Assembly (NCBI GenBank): GCA_036010905.1
Contig: DASCMH010000004.1
Coordinates: forward strand, 1-64,000
From: SMWD01 sp002729875
GTDB taxonomy: Bacteria; Pseudomonadota; Gammaproteobacteria; Steroidobacterales; GCA-2729495
DNA: 64,000 nucleotides
Direction: 5' to 3'
A program made the translations under genes and the position numbers. Below, piece after piece: positions 53,995-63,648 of the stretch (position 1 is its first letter; every line of letters starts with the position of its first letter). The notes under the pieces are model-generated. The model was not told the DNA's origin and did no database searches. It saw only the letters and a program-made list of their open reading frames with translations.

Positions 53995-54912
53995 TTACAT
54001 ATATTGTTCACGGTACCAGTCATTAACGTCATCGCCGGTTGTCAGCCAGACATCATCATGCTTGGCAATGTACTCAAATGCCCGTTTCAGGTGCTTGAAC
54101 TTGTTCGGCTGCCCGACGTGGAAGGTGTGCAGACAAATCGGCATGCAGCGCGCATTCGTCGCCCCTTCCTCATAGAGCACATCGAACTGGTCGATAATCA
54201 TATCGCCAAAGGCCTCTGATGAAACACCGAGGTTCAGAAATGCCGGGATATCGTTGATCTCGACCGTATACGGAACCGAGATCAGGTTGTTACCCGGCGT
54301 GTTAAAACGGAACGGATGATCGTCGCACGTATAGTCACACAGGTACTCTACTCCATACTCTTCCAGCAGGCGGGGCGTATTGTCCGTGTGCGTCAGAAAC
54401 GGACTCAACCAGCCCTTGGTCTTGCGGCCAAGCGCGTCCTGCATCGGCTCCAGGGTAGCCTGGAGAATCTCACGCTCCCGGGCTTCATCAAGGGCATGCA
54501 CGATTTCGCCATTATCACCTGTGACGTTACCGATAAAATTTGCCGGCGCGTTATTAACACCGTGACCAATCCAGGCCCATTTGCGCTTCTCACCTTCTTC
54601 GATGATCCGCGGATATTCACGAATAATCTCGGCATTCAGACAGACTGTGCCACGCATGCCACAGGCGTCCATCAGATCCATCATGCGCCACAGACCGACA
54701 CGGTTACCGTAATCACGCCAACCATAGTTCAACGGATCGGGACTGAAGACAGCTGTACCGGGAATCAGGGGCGTGCCCTTGATCGCGGCCGGAAAGTGCT
54801 CAATGTTGATGTACGGCATAACCGCAACCCGCTTGCCTTCCGGCAGCTTGAACGGCTCACGATCGATGATCGGCACGTAATCGTAATGCTGGCTTTGTGT
54901 GAGTTCAGACAT
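53995..54912 (-). CDS. Polysaccharide-deacetylase-fold hydrolase, PuuE (allantoinase)-like
   Basis: A 305-residue NodB-fold protein of the PuuE-like branch, whose members act on ureides or cyclic amides rather than sugars. Matching features are WRDYGNRVGLWRMMDLMDAC, the IGHGVNN region, KTKGWLSPFLTHTDNTPRLL and the C-terminal LHTFHVGQPNKFKHLKRAF with DDVWLTTGDDVNDWY. Catalytic assignments are by resemblance only. It is second in the operon, 55 bases after the isochorismatase-fold gene. Confidence 0.88.
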   Translation of the reverse strand: MSELTQSQHYDYVPIIDREPFKLPEGKRVAVMPYINIEHFPAAIKGTPLIPGTAVFSPDPLNYGWRDYGNRVGLWRMMDLMDACGMRGTVCLNAEIIREYPRIIEEGEKRKWAWIGHGVNNAPANFIGNVTGDNGEIVHALDEAREREILQATLEPMQDALGRKTKGWLSPFLTHTDNTPRLLEEYGVEYLCDYTCDDHPFRFNTPGNNLISVPYTVEINDIPAFLNLGVSSEAFGDMIIDQFDVLYEEGATNARCMPICLHTFHVGQPNKFKHLKRAFEYIAKHDDVWLTTGDDVNDWYREQYM

Positions 54913-54967
54913 AGGTAACCCCTTCGCTGATGTTATTTGTTTTGACCTGACCGGTCACTGACATAAA

Positions 54968-55597
54968 TCAAAGATCACCCAGATACTCGAGTGTTTCTGC
55001 TTTGCTGATGACATCACCATACTTGGCGTTGATATCGAACAGGTTTGCTTCGTGCGGCCCCTCATGACGGTCGCCGATACATTCACGAACGCAAATCGGA
55101 CGAATTCCGTGCTGCACGGTATCAACAGCAGTAGCACGGATGCAACCGGATGTCGTGCAACCGGTAATAATAAGTGTATCGACACCGAGACCATTCAACG
55201 TTGCGATCAGCGATGTACCGAAAAATGCACTCGCATATTGCTTGACGATAACCGGTTCACCCGGCTGTGGTACTACACCCTCGCAAAATTCTGCGTATGG
55301 GTTACCCTCCACCAGATCCCGCAGCACCGGGGCCTTTTTAATCCAGATACCCCCATCCTCGTAATTAGGGGCCGTATACAAAACCCGTGTATGAATAATC
55401 GGCACACCTTTCTCTCGTGCCAGCTCGAGTAATTCCGGCATTTCCTTTACACAATCAACAACACCCGGTGCATACAACGCAGAACCCTCCGTTGTATATC
55501 CCTGCAACAGGTCAATCACAATGATTGCGGATTTCTTGCCAAATCCGATCCGGCTATCCCAAACACCCTCATAATTCTGGTCAGCAGAATCTGTCAT
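54968..55597 (-). CDS. Isochorismatase-fold amidohydrolase (N-carbamoylsarcosine amidase-like)
   Basis: A 209-residue cysteine hydrolase. The catalytic triad is visible: Asp29 (AIIVIDLLQGYT), Lys119 (PVIVKQYASAFFGT) and Cys152 (ITGCTTSGCIRATAVDT). This fold hydrolyses amides such as N-carbamoylsarcosine, maleamate and nicotinamide. With the PuuE-like deacetylase next door, a ring-opening plus amide-hydrolysis pathway is plausible. It is first in the four-gene operon and starts at ATG. Confidence 0.92.
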   Translation of the reverse strand: MTDSADQNYEGVWDSRIGFGKKSAIIVIDLLQGYTTEGSALYAPGVVDCVKEMPELLELAREKGVPIIHTRVLYTAPNYEDGGIWIKKAPVLRDLVEGNPYAEFCEGVVPQPGEPVIVKQYASAFFGTSLIATLNGLGVDTLIITGCTTSGCIRATAVDTVQHGIRPICVRECIGDRHEGPHEANLFDINAKYGDVISKAETLEYLGDL

Positions 55598-56057
55598 GTG
55601 CTACTCCTCTCAAAAAATGTGCGCTTAAATCGGATCAAACTAAAATACCGCCACACCCAAGGCGGTCTTGACCAAGAAAGACATTGATTCACCGCTGACG
55701 ACCCACGCCCCGGTTAGAGAAACTTGTTTTTCTTATTTCTGTCAGCTAGCTATGGTGTCACTGACGCCATGTATCTGCAACCGGCCAGATCGGGCGTAAT
55801 CAGCCCGCGTTCACAGGATGCACAACCCGGGCCCCGGATCTGTCGTTTCAGATCGGCCACCCATCAGCGCGCACAACTGACCAAAGGGCGGGATACCATG
55901 TGGCTCCGCCGGCAATTGCTATATTTTTGTGTATTCACCCACCCCACCGGATGAACACGAGAAGAATAACCGAGGAATAAGGGGTGCTTAAACTCTTTTT
56001 TTTTGTCCCCAGCCCAGTGATACTAACGCGTTTATGTCGATTGGAGGCACAACCTCG
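55598..56057. other. Intergenic region between divergent operons
   Basis: About 460 bases without a convincing gene; a 76-residue reading at 55724-55954 lacks a good start and any domain. A run of nine T residues at about 55998 lies just upstream of the serine-hydrolase gene, with no hairpin. Promoters for both flanking operons should be here. Confidence 0.4.
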
Positions 56058-57254
56058 ATGAGAGGTTTGCGACTCACTGCGCTACTGCTGATCGTAATCA
56101 TCATTGCGATGAATATCCTGTATTTTGAGGATGCATGGCTGTGGCGCCGTTTCACCAACACGTTTGTTTATGCCTTGGACAAACAGCCCCGCATCCTCAA
56201 CCCAAACGAACCGATCATGGGAGACGGCTCATTTATTCTGCCACGCGCAACGCCTGAAGAGCGCACCATCGATGACCTCGCGATCAGGGCTGTTGAAACT
56301 TATGCAGCCGGATTCGATTCCGATGCTCTGATTGTCATCCATCAGGGCAAGATTCAGACCGAGTGGTATGCAGATGACCTCGACCGCAACACGCTTACCC
56401 AATCACAATCTATGCATAAATCTGTGCTTGCGCTGTTGATCGGTATCGCCATCGAAGAAGGCAGCATAGGTTCGATTGATGATCCAATCGATAAATATAT
56501 CAGTGAATGGCAGGAGCACCCCCGCGGCGACATAACCTTGCATGAATTGTTGATGATGTCATCGGGACTTGCCCAGTATGATTTTACTCTGAACCCGTTC
56601 AGTGATGATTTTCGCTGGCTGTTTTCAGGCAATACCCTGCCTTATATTCTGAAGACACCAATGGCCGACTGGACTCCAGGCACAAAATTTGACTACAACA
56701 ATATCAATGCCGAGTTGCTTGGCATCGTGCTCGAACGAGCCAGCGGCCTTCACTACGCAGAATACCTGGAGAAGAAACTTTGGCAGCCGATGGGCGGGCA
56801 ACCGGCCCTGGTCTGGCTTGACAGCGAATACGGTAATGCCTATACATCGTGCTGCCTGATGGCTACAGCACTGGACTGGGCACGCATCGGGCAATTAATG
56901 CTGAACCGAGGTAAAATCAACGGTAACCGGATCGTCTCGACCGAATGGATAGACGCCATGATTAGCCAGTCGCCGGTATCAAAATGGTACGGCCTGCAGA
57001 CCTGGCTGGCCTATGAAGTTGAGATAAATCCACGCAGCCAGAAGCCGTCGGCCATGGGTGGCTACAAGCGCAAGGAACCGTTCCTGGCCCGGGACGTATA
57101 TTATTTCTCCGGTCGTGGTGCGCAACGTGTCTATATTGTACCTTCTCGCGAACTGGTCATCGTGCGCCTTGGACCGGCACTCGGGCGCAGACCACTTAAG
57201 GCTGGCTGGGATAATGCCTTCCTCATCAACAGTGTGATCAGCGGCATGCAATGA
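56058..57254 (+). CDS. Membrane-anchored beta-lactamase-family serine hydrolase
   Basis: A 398-residue class C beta-lactamase-fold protein. A membrane span follows the basic start (LTALLLIVIIIAMNILYF). The nucleophile is Ser118 in QSQSMHKSV (SxxK), and Tyr is in FDYNNINAEL (YxN). The DDPIDKYISEWQE stretch and HELLMMSSGL are typical of the family. The substrate could be a peptide, ester or lactam, not known. ATG 56058 with GGAGG upstream is preferred to ATG 56034. The following flavocytochrome gene overlaps its stop as ATGA. Confidence 0.92.
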   Translation: MRGLRLTALLLIVIIIAMNILYFEDAWLWRRFTNTFVYALDKQPRILNPNEPIMGDGSFILPRATPEERTIDDLAIRAVETYAAGFDSDALIVIHQGKIQTEWYADDLDRNTLTQSQSMHKSVLALLIGIAIEEGSIGSIDDPIDKYISEWQEHPRGDITLHELLMMSSGLAQYDFTLNPFSDDFRWLFSGNTLPYILKTPMADWTPGTKFDYNNINAELLGIVLERASGLHYAEYLEKKLWQPMGGQPALVWLDSEYGNAYTSCCLMATALDWARIGQLMLNRGKINGNRIVSTEWIDAMISQSPVSKWYGLQTWLAYEVEINPRSQKPSAMGGYKRKEPFLARDVYYFSGRGAQRVYIVPSRELVIVRLGPALGRRPLKAGWDNAFLINSVISGMQ

Positions 57255-59029
57255 GCCTTCCAGTCCACGCTGTCGCGTTAATCGGCGCCTTCACCTGCCT
57301 GTTAAACGCATGTACCAGTAATCCGCCTCCAACTGATGCGGATGTGATCGTAATCGGTAGCGGTATTGCAGGTTTATCTGCCGCATTGGAAGCCAATGCA
57401 CATGCTGCCAACGTGTTGATCATCGAAACTGCTTCCGTAGCAGGCGGCCACGCCGTTAAGGCCGGCGGATTCGCCCTGGTCGGAACACCTTTACAGGAAC
57501 GTAAGGGATTAAAAGATACGCCGAACCTCGCATTTGACGACCTGATGACATGGGGCGAAGACCCGGATCCTGACTGGGTACGCCTGTTCGTGGAGAATTC
57601 GCGTAGCGAAATTCACGATTGGCTGGGCGGCTTCGGCATCCGGTTTACGATCCTGCTCGACACGCCTGAAGATACCGTGCCCCGTTTCCATTTTGCCGGT
57701 GGTGCAGCCGTCAATGTCATCGTCCCGATGCTGCGTGAGGCAGTAACCCGGGATAATCTTGAATTTATCATGAACGCCGAGGCCGTGGACCTTGCGATGA
57801 ATGAAACCGGTCGATACAACGTCCGGATTCGCAACACTCGTAGCGGAGTTCAGCGCAACTACACAGCGCCTGCGGTCATCATCGCAACCGGCGGCTTTCA
57901 GAGCAATCTCGACCTGGTACGGCAAAACTTTCACCCCCGGGACTCGGAACATGGTGCGGCACCGGAACGCCTGCTTATCGGCTCAGGCCAATATGCGACC
58001 GGCACCGGCATCCGCCTCGGACAAGCGGCCGGGGCACAATTGATACGCATGGATCGTCAGGTCACTTTTATTAACGGCCTGCCCGATCCTCACGACCCAC
58101 AGCGTGGACTGCATGTCGAAAATCCGGCGGCAATTAAAATTAATGCAAAAGGCAACCGCTTTGTTAACGAATCAGCACACTCAAAAACTATCGAGTCCGC
58201 GGTCATGCGCCTTGATCGACGCATGCACTGGCTCGTATTCGATGACAAGGGCCGTAAAAAACTACGCATCCGCGGTGCCGTATGGCTAAACCGCGACACG
58301 ATCGTCAGTGAAATCCTGGACAACCCGGACAGCGTGCATCAAGCCAATACGATCACTGAACTGGCCACTGCCGCCGGGCTGAATGCCGACTCACTGCAGG
58401 CAACGATTGATCGTTATAACCGCTTGGTTGCCGATGGTGAAGATCTGGATTTCGCGCGTTTCGGCCCGCTGTCGGGGCAGACCGGATCTGCAGTTCAACC
58501 GGTTACCAGCCCGCCGTTTTACGCGGTTCGCCTGTTACCCATGACCCGCAAAAGCATGGGTGGGCTTGCCATCGACATGAACACACAGGTCATCGGGCCA
58601 GGTAACCAGCCCATCGAAGGCCTGTTCGCGGCCGGCGAAGTGACCGGTGTTGCCGGCATCAATGGCAGCCACGGTGGATCCGGCACCTTTCTGGCACCGT
58701 CGGTCCTGACCGGACGCATTGCAGGGCGCAACTCAGCTGCGAGCGCGCGGCGCGCCGGCACCATCACCGCAGCCTTCAACCACCCAGATGAGCGACCACG
58801 CATAACCACTGATACCGAGTCGCAAGCCCGGCTAATGACCAGCGCCGAGCTACGCAGCTTGCTCAAACACCAGCGTGCCGGTTACTGGCATTGGGAACGT
58901 TCGCATGCGGTGGTAATCGAACGTGCCCTCGCCTGCACCGACTGCCACTCGCCCGACTGGCCGACGAAACCGGCCATAACCCTGCGCCAACAACTGCTGC
59001 AACTAGAGACGTGCACACAGTGTCATTAA
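57251..59029 (+). CDS. Flavocytochrome c-like oxidoreductase lipoprotein
   Basis: A 592-residue FAD enzyme of the fumarate reductase/urocanate reductase flavoprotein group. A lipoprotein signal leads to Cys21 (LLNACTSN). The FAD site is VIVIGSGIAGLSAALE, and the catalytic-domain region RKSMGGLAIDMNTQVIG with GSHGGSGTFLAPSVLTGRIAG is intact. Two heme motifs lie at the C-terminus: CTDCH at 562-566 and CTQCH at 588-592, the last residue being the heme His. The protein probably faces the periplasm and takes electrons through the hemes. Translation is coupled to the serine hydrolase. Confidence 0.9.
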   Translation: MSLPVHAVALIGAFTCLLNACTSNPPPTDADVIVIGSGIAGLSAALEANAHAANVLIIETASVAGGHAVKAGGFALVGTPLQERKGLKDTPNLAFDDLMTWGEDPDPDWVRLFVENSRSEIHDWLGGFGIRFTILLDTPEDTVPRFHFAGGAAVNVIVPMLREAVTRDNLEFIMNAEAVDLAMNETGRYNVRIRNTRSGVQRNYTAPAVIIATGGFQSNLDLVRQNFHPRDSEHGAAPERLLIGSGQYATGTGIRLGQAAGAQLIRMDRQVTFINGLPDPHDPQRGLHVENPAAIKINAKGNRFVNESAHSKTIESAVMRLDRRMHWLVFDDKGRKKLRIRGAVWLNRDTIVSEILDNPDSVHQANTITELATAAGLNADSLQATIDRYNRLVADGEDLDFARFGPLSGQTGSAVQPVTSPPFYAVRLLPMTRKSMGGLAIDMNTQVIGPGNQPIEGLFAAGEVTGVAGINGSHGGSGTFLAPSVLTGRIAGRNSAASARRAGTITAAFNHPDERPRITTDTESQARLMTSAELRSLLKHQRAGYWHWERSHAVVIERALACTDCHSPDWPTKPAITLRQQLLQLETCTQCH

Positions 59030-59036
59030 GGTGCAG

Positions 59037-60074
59037 TCAGAAGGCAGCGGCAACAATTGCTTCCAGGTTCTGACGCTGCGCAACCAGCGACTCGACTACA
59101 TGCAACTGACTGGCGGCCCGTTCCTGGTTATGCTCACTGCGGGTCGCAAACTTATCGGGATTCCAGCCGAAATAACATTCATTCAACGCATCTGCACAAA
59201 AGCGCGCGGCCAGTTCAATGAGAATAATCTCAGTGGCCGAAACGATTGCCGCCGACTCGGCAGGGGTAATCCAGTCTCTTGCTTCATCCGCATAGCCGCG
59301 GATCGAATGCTCGAACAGCTGAGCACAAAACTCACTGACCTGATCGTCCTCACCTGCCGGGTTACACCATGAACGCATTGCATCACCAAGTTCCAGCGGC
59401 AAAGGCATGCGCGCAAGTGTATCCAGATCGACGAGGCTGAATGCAACATCCGTATCATGTGTAAATAACAGGTTATTGATCTTCGGGTCGCCATGCACGA
59501 TCCGGTCCGGTGTTTTCGGGTAAGGCGATAACCCATCAGCAGTTGCGAGTATCCGGTCAGCCAGCCGCGCCACATCCGCATAGCACGGGTGAGCGAACCG
59601 GAGGCGTAGAGTTTCACGCAGAAATGCCAGGTGCTTCGCCGTGTCATGAATGCCAAGACGCGGGCTGGTAAACTCGTGTTCAAGATTATCCACGGCATGA
59701 TGAAAGCCGGCCAGCAACCTGCCAGCCGATTCAGCCTGCTGGGGCGACGTCAGCGAATCATGACTGACCCCATCGATAAAAGTCAGCAACCGCCAGGTTT
59801 GCCCGTTGATCGGAACCCATAACTCACCGGTTGCAGACGGAACGATCCTGCAGGTTATGAACCCAACCGCCTCCAAGTGCCGCGTGACGATATCGATGTC
59901 CAGATTAACTTCAGCCGGAAAGATTGGATTTACGCATTGCAGAACAAAACGCTCATCACCAGCCTCAATCAACCAGGTACCATTAATCAAGCCCTTGCCA
60001 AGCGAGCCGGTGCGGGCCTCCTGCAAACCATAGGCCGCCAGAATGGCATCGGGAACTGTGGTATCTCGAATCAT
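59037..60074 (-). CDS. APH-family kinase (sugar or small-molecule kinase-like)
   Basis: A 345-residue aminoglycoside-phosphotransferase-fold protein. The catalytic loop is RIVHGDPKINNLLF, followed by the metal Asp in SLVDLDTLARMPLPLELGD. The ATP-binding segment GSLGKGLINGTWLIE is at the start. It resembles N-acetylhexosamine kinases (NahK-like) more than antibiotic-resistance enzymes, but the substrate cannot be read. It converges with the flavocytochrome gene with 7 bases between stops. Confidence 0.9.
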   Translation of the reverse strand: MIRDTTVPDAILAAYGLQEARTGSLGKGLINGTWLIEAGDERFVLQCVNPIFPAEVNLDIDIVTRHLEAVGFITCRIVPSATGELWVPINGQTWRLLTFIDGVSHDSLTSPQQAESAGRLLAGFHHAVDNLEHEFTSPRLGIHDTAKHLAFLRETLRLRFAHPCYADVARLADRILATADGLSPYPKTPDRIVHGDPKINNLLFTHDTDVAFSLVDLDTLARMPLPLELGDAMRSWCNPAGEDDQVSEFCAQLFEHSIRGYADEARDWITPAESAAIVSATEIILIELAARFCADALNECYFGWNPDKFATRSEHNQERAASQLHVVESLVAQRQNLEAIVAAAF

Positions 60075-60207
60075 GTGTTTACATATGATTGGTGGAATAA
60101 GCCCGGGTTAACTCAAATACCGATTTCCGCGACACTAATCACCCTTTAATAATGGCAAGCCCGAACTATATTGACAGCAATGGGTCAAACTCGTTAGGTT
60201 AGTCGCC

Positions 60208-60579
60208 ATGAATCACCCTACTGAATCAGGATCCGCCGAGCAAAAAACCGGGCCCTCCCTGACCTTCACCGACGCCGCCGCGCTCAAAGCCAGCGACCTG
60301 ATCGCACAGGAGGAAAAAGACGGGCTAAGCCTCCGCGTCTTCATCGTCGGCGGCGGTTGCTCCGGCTTCCAGTACGGCTTCCAGTTCGATGAAGAAATCA
60401 TGGACGGAGACCTTGAAGTCGAGAATCAGGGCGTCAAGCTACTCGTCGACCCGACAAGCATCCAATACCTGCTGGATGCCGAGATCGACTATAAGGAAGA
60501 CCTTGAAGGTTCTCGATTCGTCATCCGCAACCCGAACGCAACCACAACCTGTGGCTGCGGGTCATCGTTCTCTACCTGA
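60208..60579 (+). CDS. erpA: Iron-sulfur cluster insertion protein ErpA
   Basis: A 123-residue A-type Fe-S carrier. The conserved cysteines are in VGGGCSGFQYGF and in TTTCGCGSSF near the C-terminus, with FVDP-like VDPTSIQYL in the middle. It delivers clusters to target apoproteins, and ErpA serves isoprenoid enzymes in E. coli. A single gene in its own unit, with ATG start. Confidence 0.95.
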   Translation: MNHPTESGSAEQKTGPSLTFTDAAALKASDLIAQEEKDGLSLRVFIVGGGCSGFQYGFQFDEEIMDGDLEVENQGVKLLVDPTSIQYLLDAEIDYKEDLEGSRFVIRNPNATTTCGCGSSFST

Positions 60580-60645
60580 CCCCACTACCTCGCATCGAGT
60601 CTCGGGCCCTGACTGCAGACACAAAAGCAGTGTCTCTATCCAAGC

Positions 60646-61251
60646 CTACAACTTACTCGCATTTTCGCCCAGGTAGCTGGCCACACCATCCGGTGTTGCG
60701 GTCATGCCTGCATCACCGGATTTCCAGTTTGCCGGACAGACTTCACCATGCTGCTCATGAAACTGCAATGCGTCGACGATGCGCACCATCTCGTCAATAT
60801 TTCGACCGAGGGGCAAATCATTAACCACCTGATGACGCACGTTGCCGGCCTGATCGATGAGGAAACTGCCACGTAACGCAACGCCTGCACCTTCCAGCTC
60901 AACGCCGTAGGCCTGACAAATCGAATGAGACACATCAGCAACCATGGTATAGCTGACGGCACCGATGCCGCCCTTATCAATTGGCGTATTGCGCCAGGCA
61001 TTATGGGTAAACTGCGAATCAATCGACACAGAAAAGACTTCTACGTTACGCTCCCTTAGCGCATCCATCCGATGATCAAGCGCAATCAATTCAGACGGAC
61101 AAACGAAAGTGAAGTCAAGCGGGTAAAAAAACAGAAATGCATATTTACCGTCACGCGCTTCATTAAAGTTCAACTTACCGACAATTTCCCCGCTGCCCAG
61201 CACTGCGGCTGCAGTAAAATCCGGGGCTTGTTTTCCTATTAATACGCTCAT
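60646..61251 (-). CDS. 2-Cys peroxiredoxin (AhpC/TSA family)
   Basis: A 201-residue typical 2-Cys peroxiredoxin. The peroxidatic Cys51 is in YPLDFTFVCPSELIAL, and the resolving Cys lies in GEVCPANWKSG. SVSIDSQFTHNAWRNTP and RGSFLIDQAGNVRH fit the family. It reduces peroxides, with a reductant that is not encoded here. The next minus-strand gene is not nearby, so it is probably transcribed alone. Confidence 0.95.
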   Translation of the reverse strand: MSVLIGKQAPDFTAAAVLGSGEIVGKLNFNEARDGKYAFLFFYPLDFTFVCPSELIALDHRMDALRERNVEVFSVSIDSQFTHNAWRNTPIDKGGIGAVSYTMVADVSHSICQAYGVELEGAGVALRGSFLIDQAGNVRHQVVNDLPLGRNIDEMVRIVDALQFHEQHGEVCPANWKSGDAGMTATPDGVASYLGENASKL

Positions 61252-61546
61252 TTTAATATTTTCCTTTTTAAGGTCATCGATCTGACCAGAGGCTCAAATA
61301 CTGAACCCGCCAAACCTGCCACAGTCTATAGCTAAAAAAACCAGCATAACTGGCTCATAAGTTCACTATCTTCCTTGAGTCAGCCCCATCTGGCAAGAGG
61401 CTGGCAGGAAATTCGGCTACCCTCTGGGATCTTAAAAGCCGCTCCGGCAAACAACGTACCCTGCGGATGCGCTTCCAGGCCGGGATAAAGCCAATCCTTA
61501 ACAGGAAACGAAACCGCCACAACTAATTGCTACAATCCCTAGCACC

Positions 61547-62263
61547 ATGACCCAGCCTGCTCCCCGACTGCTGCTGATCGATGACGATTTCAGCCTTGCA
61601 AAAATGCTCGACGAATTCCTCGAGTTGCATGGCTTCCGGGTCACTGTCGCTCACGAAGGTGAAACCGGCCTGCAGTACATAAACGATGATCCTCCGGATC
61701 TTGTAATTCTTGACGTCATGCTGCCGGATATCAGTGGCTTCGATGTACTAAAACGTCTGCGGGCAGATCACGACCTACCAGTGATCATGTTGACGGCCCG
61801 CGGTGACGAATCAGATCGAATTTTTGGCCTGATGGGCGGAGCCGATGATTATCTTCCCAAACCGTTCAACCCACTCGAACTGACAGTTAGGATCCAGGCA
61901 ATACTTAAACGTTCGAAGCTCAATACCAACGGCCAGCCAGCCCGCGATACGCTGAACGTCGGCCCGTTGACGATGGATCTGAAGCGCTGCACGATGAGCG
62001 TTAACAACACACCTGTGCAGCTGACTGCAGCGGAGATGCGGGTACTCGAACAATTAATGCGCCGGCCTGGTGAAGTGCTGTCACGCGGTGGCCTGACAAA
62101 AATGGCACTGGACAGACCCATCGAGGCCTATGACCGAAGCATCGACACGCTCATCAGCAAGATTCGCGGCAAGCTCGCTACGGCCGGCATTAAAAACCAG
62201 TGCATCAGGGGATTGCGCGGCCACGGATACGTTCTGGATGATGAATTTTCAGTCGAGGATTGA
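61547..62263 (+). CDS. OmpR-family response regulator, CpxR-like
   Basis: A 238-residue response regulator. The receiver has LLIDDDFSLAKM, Asp56 in LVILDVMLPDISG, MLTARGDES and LPKPFNPLEL. The winged helix has LTAAEMRVLEQLMRRPG, then RSIDTLISKIRGKL and IRGLRGHGYVL. It resembles the regulator at 3223 and belongs to the CpxR/RstA branch. It is 3 bases upstream of its kinase gene. Confidence 0.94.
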   Translation: MTQPAPRLLLIDDDFSLAKMLDEFLELHGFRVTVAHEGETGLQYINDDPPDLVILDVMLPDISGFDVLKRLRADHDLPVIMLTARGDESDRIFGLMGGADDYLPKPFNPLELTVRIQAILKRSKLNTNGQPARDTLNVGPLTMDLKRCTMSVNNTPVQLTAAEMRVLEQLMRRPGEVLSRGGLTKMALDRPIEAYDRSIDTLISKIRGKLATAGIKNQCIRGLRGHGYVLDDEFSVED

Positions 62264-62266
62264 CCG

Positions 62267-63622
62267 ATGGATTTACCTTATCCCCGTCTGTACCTGCGCA
62301 TGGCCATCTACATCGGTGCGACGCTGGCTGCATTTGTGTTGGCCGGGGCAGCAATCCTCGCACTGATCGCATCGTACGAACTTGAAGGGTATGTTGCGAC
62401 CCGCCACAGCAGCCTGGGTCGCGAAGCCGCCGACGTACTGGCAATGGGCGGACAACCTGCCCTGCAGCAATGGCTTGCCGAGGAGGCGCGCATTCCGCCG
62501 GATGTCTCAGTATTCATTCTGGACCAGGCCAGTCAGGACATTTTCGGACGTCAGTTACCGGGTGAATTTGCCAATTTTGTACGCAGCTATGTTGTCACTC
62601 CGGCTGACATGAGCGAATCGAACTACCGTCCACTGCGACTGGCGCCGCAACTGGTCGGACCCGATGGCCAGGTCTATTCTTTTCTTGTCCTGCCAAAAAC
62701 CATCGGTATTCGAGGCAGTCTGTCCACCCTGCTCGGCCTGATCACGGTTGCGGTACTCGTCATCAGTTCAGTCGCGTGGCTGATCGCCAGTCGTTTCGGC
62801 AGACCGATCGGTGAATTACAAGCCGCAGTCAGACAACTCGCCTCCGGTCACATCGATGCCCGGGTTCCGACCACCATCTCAGGTCGGCGTGATGAACTCG
62901 GCGCGCTTGCCGCAGACTTCAATTCAATGGCCAATCAATTACAAAGTCTGATGGACAGTCGCGAACAAATAATGCAAGAGATGTCACATGAACTCCGCTC
63001 GCCACTGGCACGTCTGCAGGCTGCATTGGCGCTGGCCGCACATCATCAGAAATTTGGGGATACCGAACGCGCACAGATCGAACGCGAGATACGCCATATT
63101 GACCAGACTATTGGTGAGATGCTGCGCTTCTCACGCCTCAATGCTCCGGTTACCGTCACACATCGACTGATCAGGCTCGGCAAACTACTCCGTGAACTTG
63201 TTGATATAGAAGAAATTGAGGCTCGGGCACGCGGTTGCCGACTGGAGCTAACCTGCCAACCCGATATGCAGGTCATCGGCGACCCTGATTTACTCCGCAG
63301 TGGATTTGAGAACATACTGCGTAACGCAATTCGCTATGCACCAGTCAATAGCTGTGTTGAACTGAAAGCACACAAGGAAGCAGCCAGCATCATCGTACAA
63401 ATCAGTGATCGAGGGCCGGGCATCCCCAATCAATACCTGGACAGAATTTTTGAACCCTTCTTCCGCGTTAAAAACAGCGTGGCCGATACCAGCGGCAGCG
63501 GACTCGGCCTTGCCATTGCACAAAGGGCCTTTGATATTCTCGGTGGATCGATCAACGCTTTACCACGTACCGGTGGCGGACTTACATTTATAATCAAACT
63601 GCCCGCTGCTGACTTAACCTGA
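62267..63622 (+). CDS. Sensor histidine kinase, CpxA-like
   Basis: A 451-residue inner-membrane kinase. Span one is at about 12-36, with a short periplasmic domain, and span two at about 153-173. HAMP follows, then His241 in QEMSHELRSPLARLQ. The ATPase has FENILRNAIRYAP (N box), DRGPGIPNQ (G1) and SGSGLGLAIAQ (G2). It is co-transcribed with the response regulator. The periplasmic part (residues 37-150) has no motif I recognise. Confidence 0.94.
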   Translation: MDLPYPRLYLRMAIYIGATLAAFVLAGAAILALIASYELEGYVATRHSSLGREAADVLAMGGQPALQQWLAEEARIPPDVSVFILDQASQDIFGRQLPGEFANFVRSYVVTPADMSESNYRPLRLAPQLVGPDGQVYSFLVLPKTIGIRGSLSTLLGLITVAVLVISSVAWLIASRFGRPIGELQAAVRQLASGHIDARVPTTISGRRDELGALAADFNSMANQLQSLMDSREQIMQEMSHELRSPLARLQAALALAAHHQKFGDTERAQIEREIRHIDQTIGEMLRFSRLNAPVTVTHRLIRLGKLLRELVDIEEIEARARGCRLELTCQPDMQVIGDPDLLRSGFENILRNAIRYAPVNSCVELKAHKEAASIIVQISDRGPGIPNQYLDRIFEPFFRVKNSVADTSGSGLGLAIAQRAFDILGGSINALPRTGGGLTFIIKLPAADLT

Positions 63623-63648
63623 CAACGACAATACTCAAGGATCCGATC

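Noticed and set aside
55724..55954. A 76-residue ORF in the gap before the serine hydrolase
   Set aside because: No ribosome-binding site, no signal or domain, and an ordinary composition for random reading.
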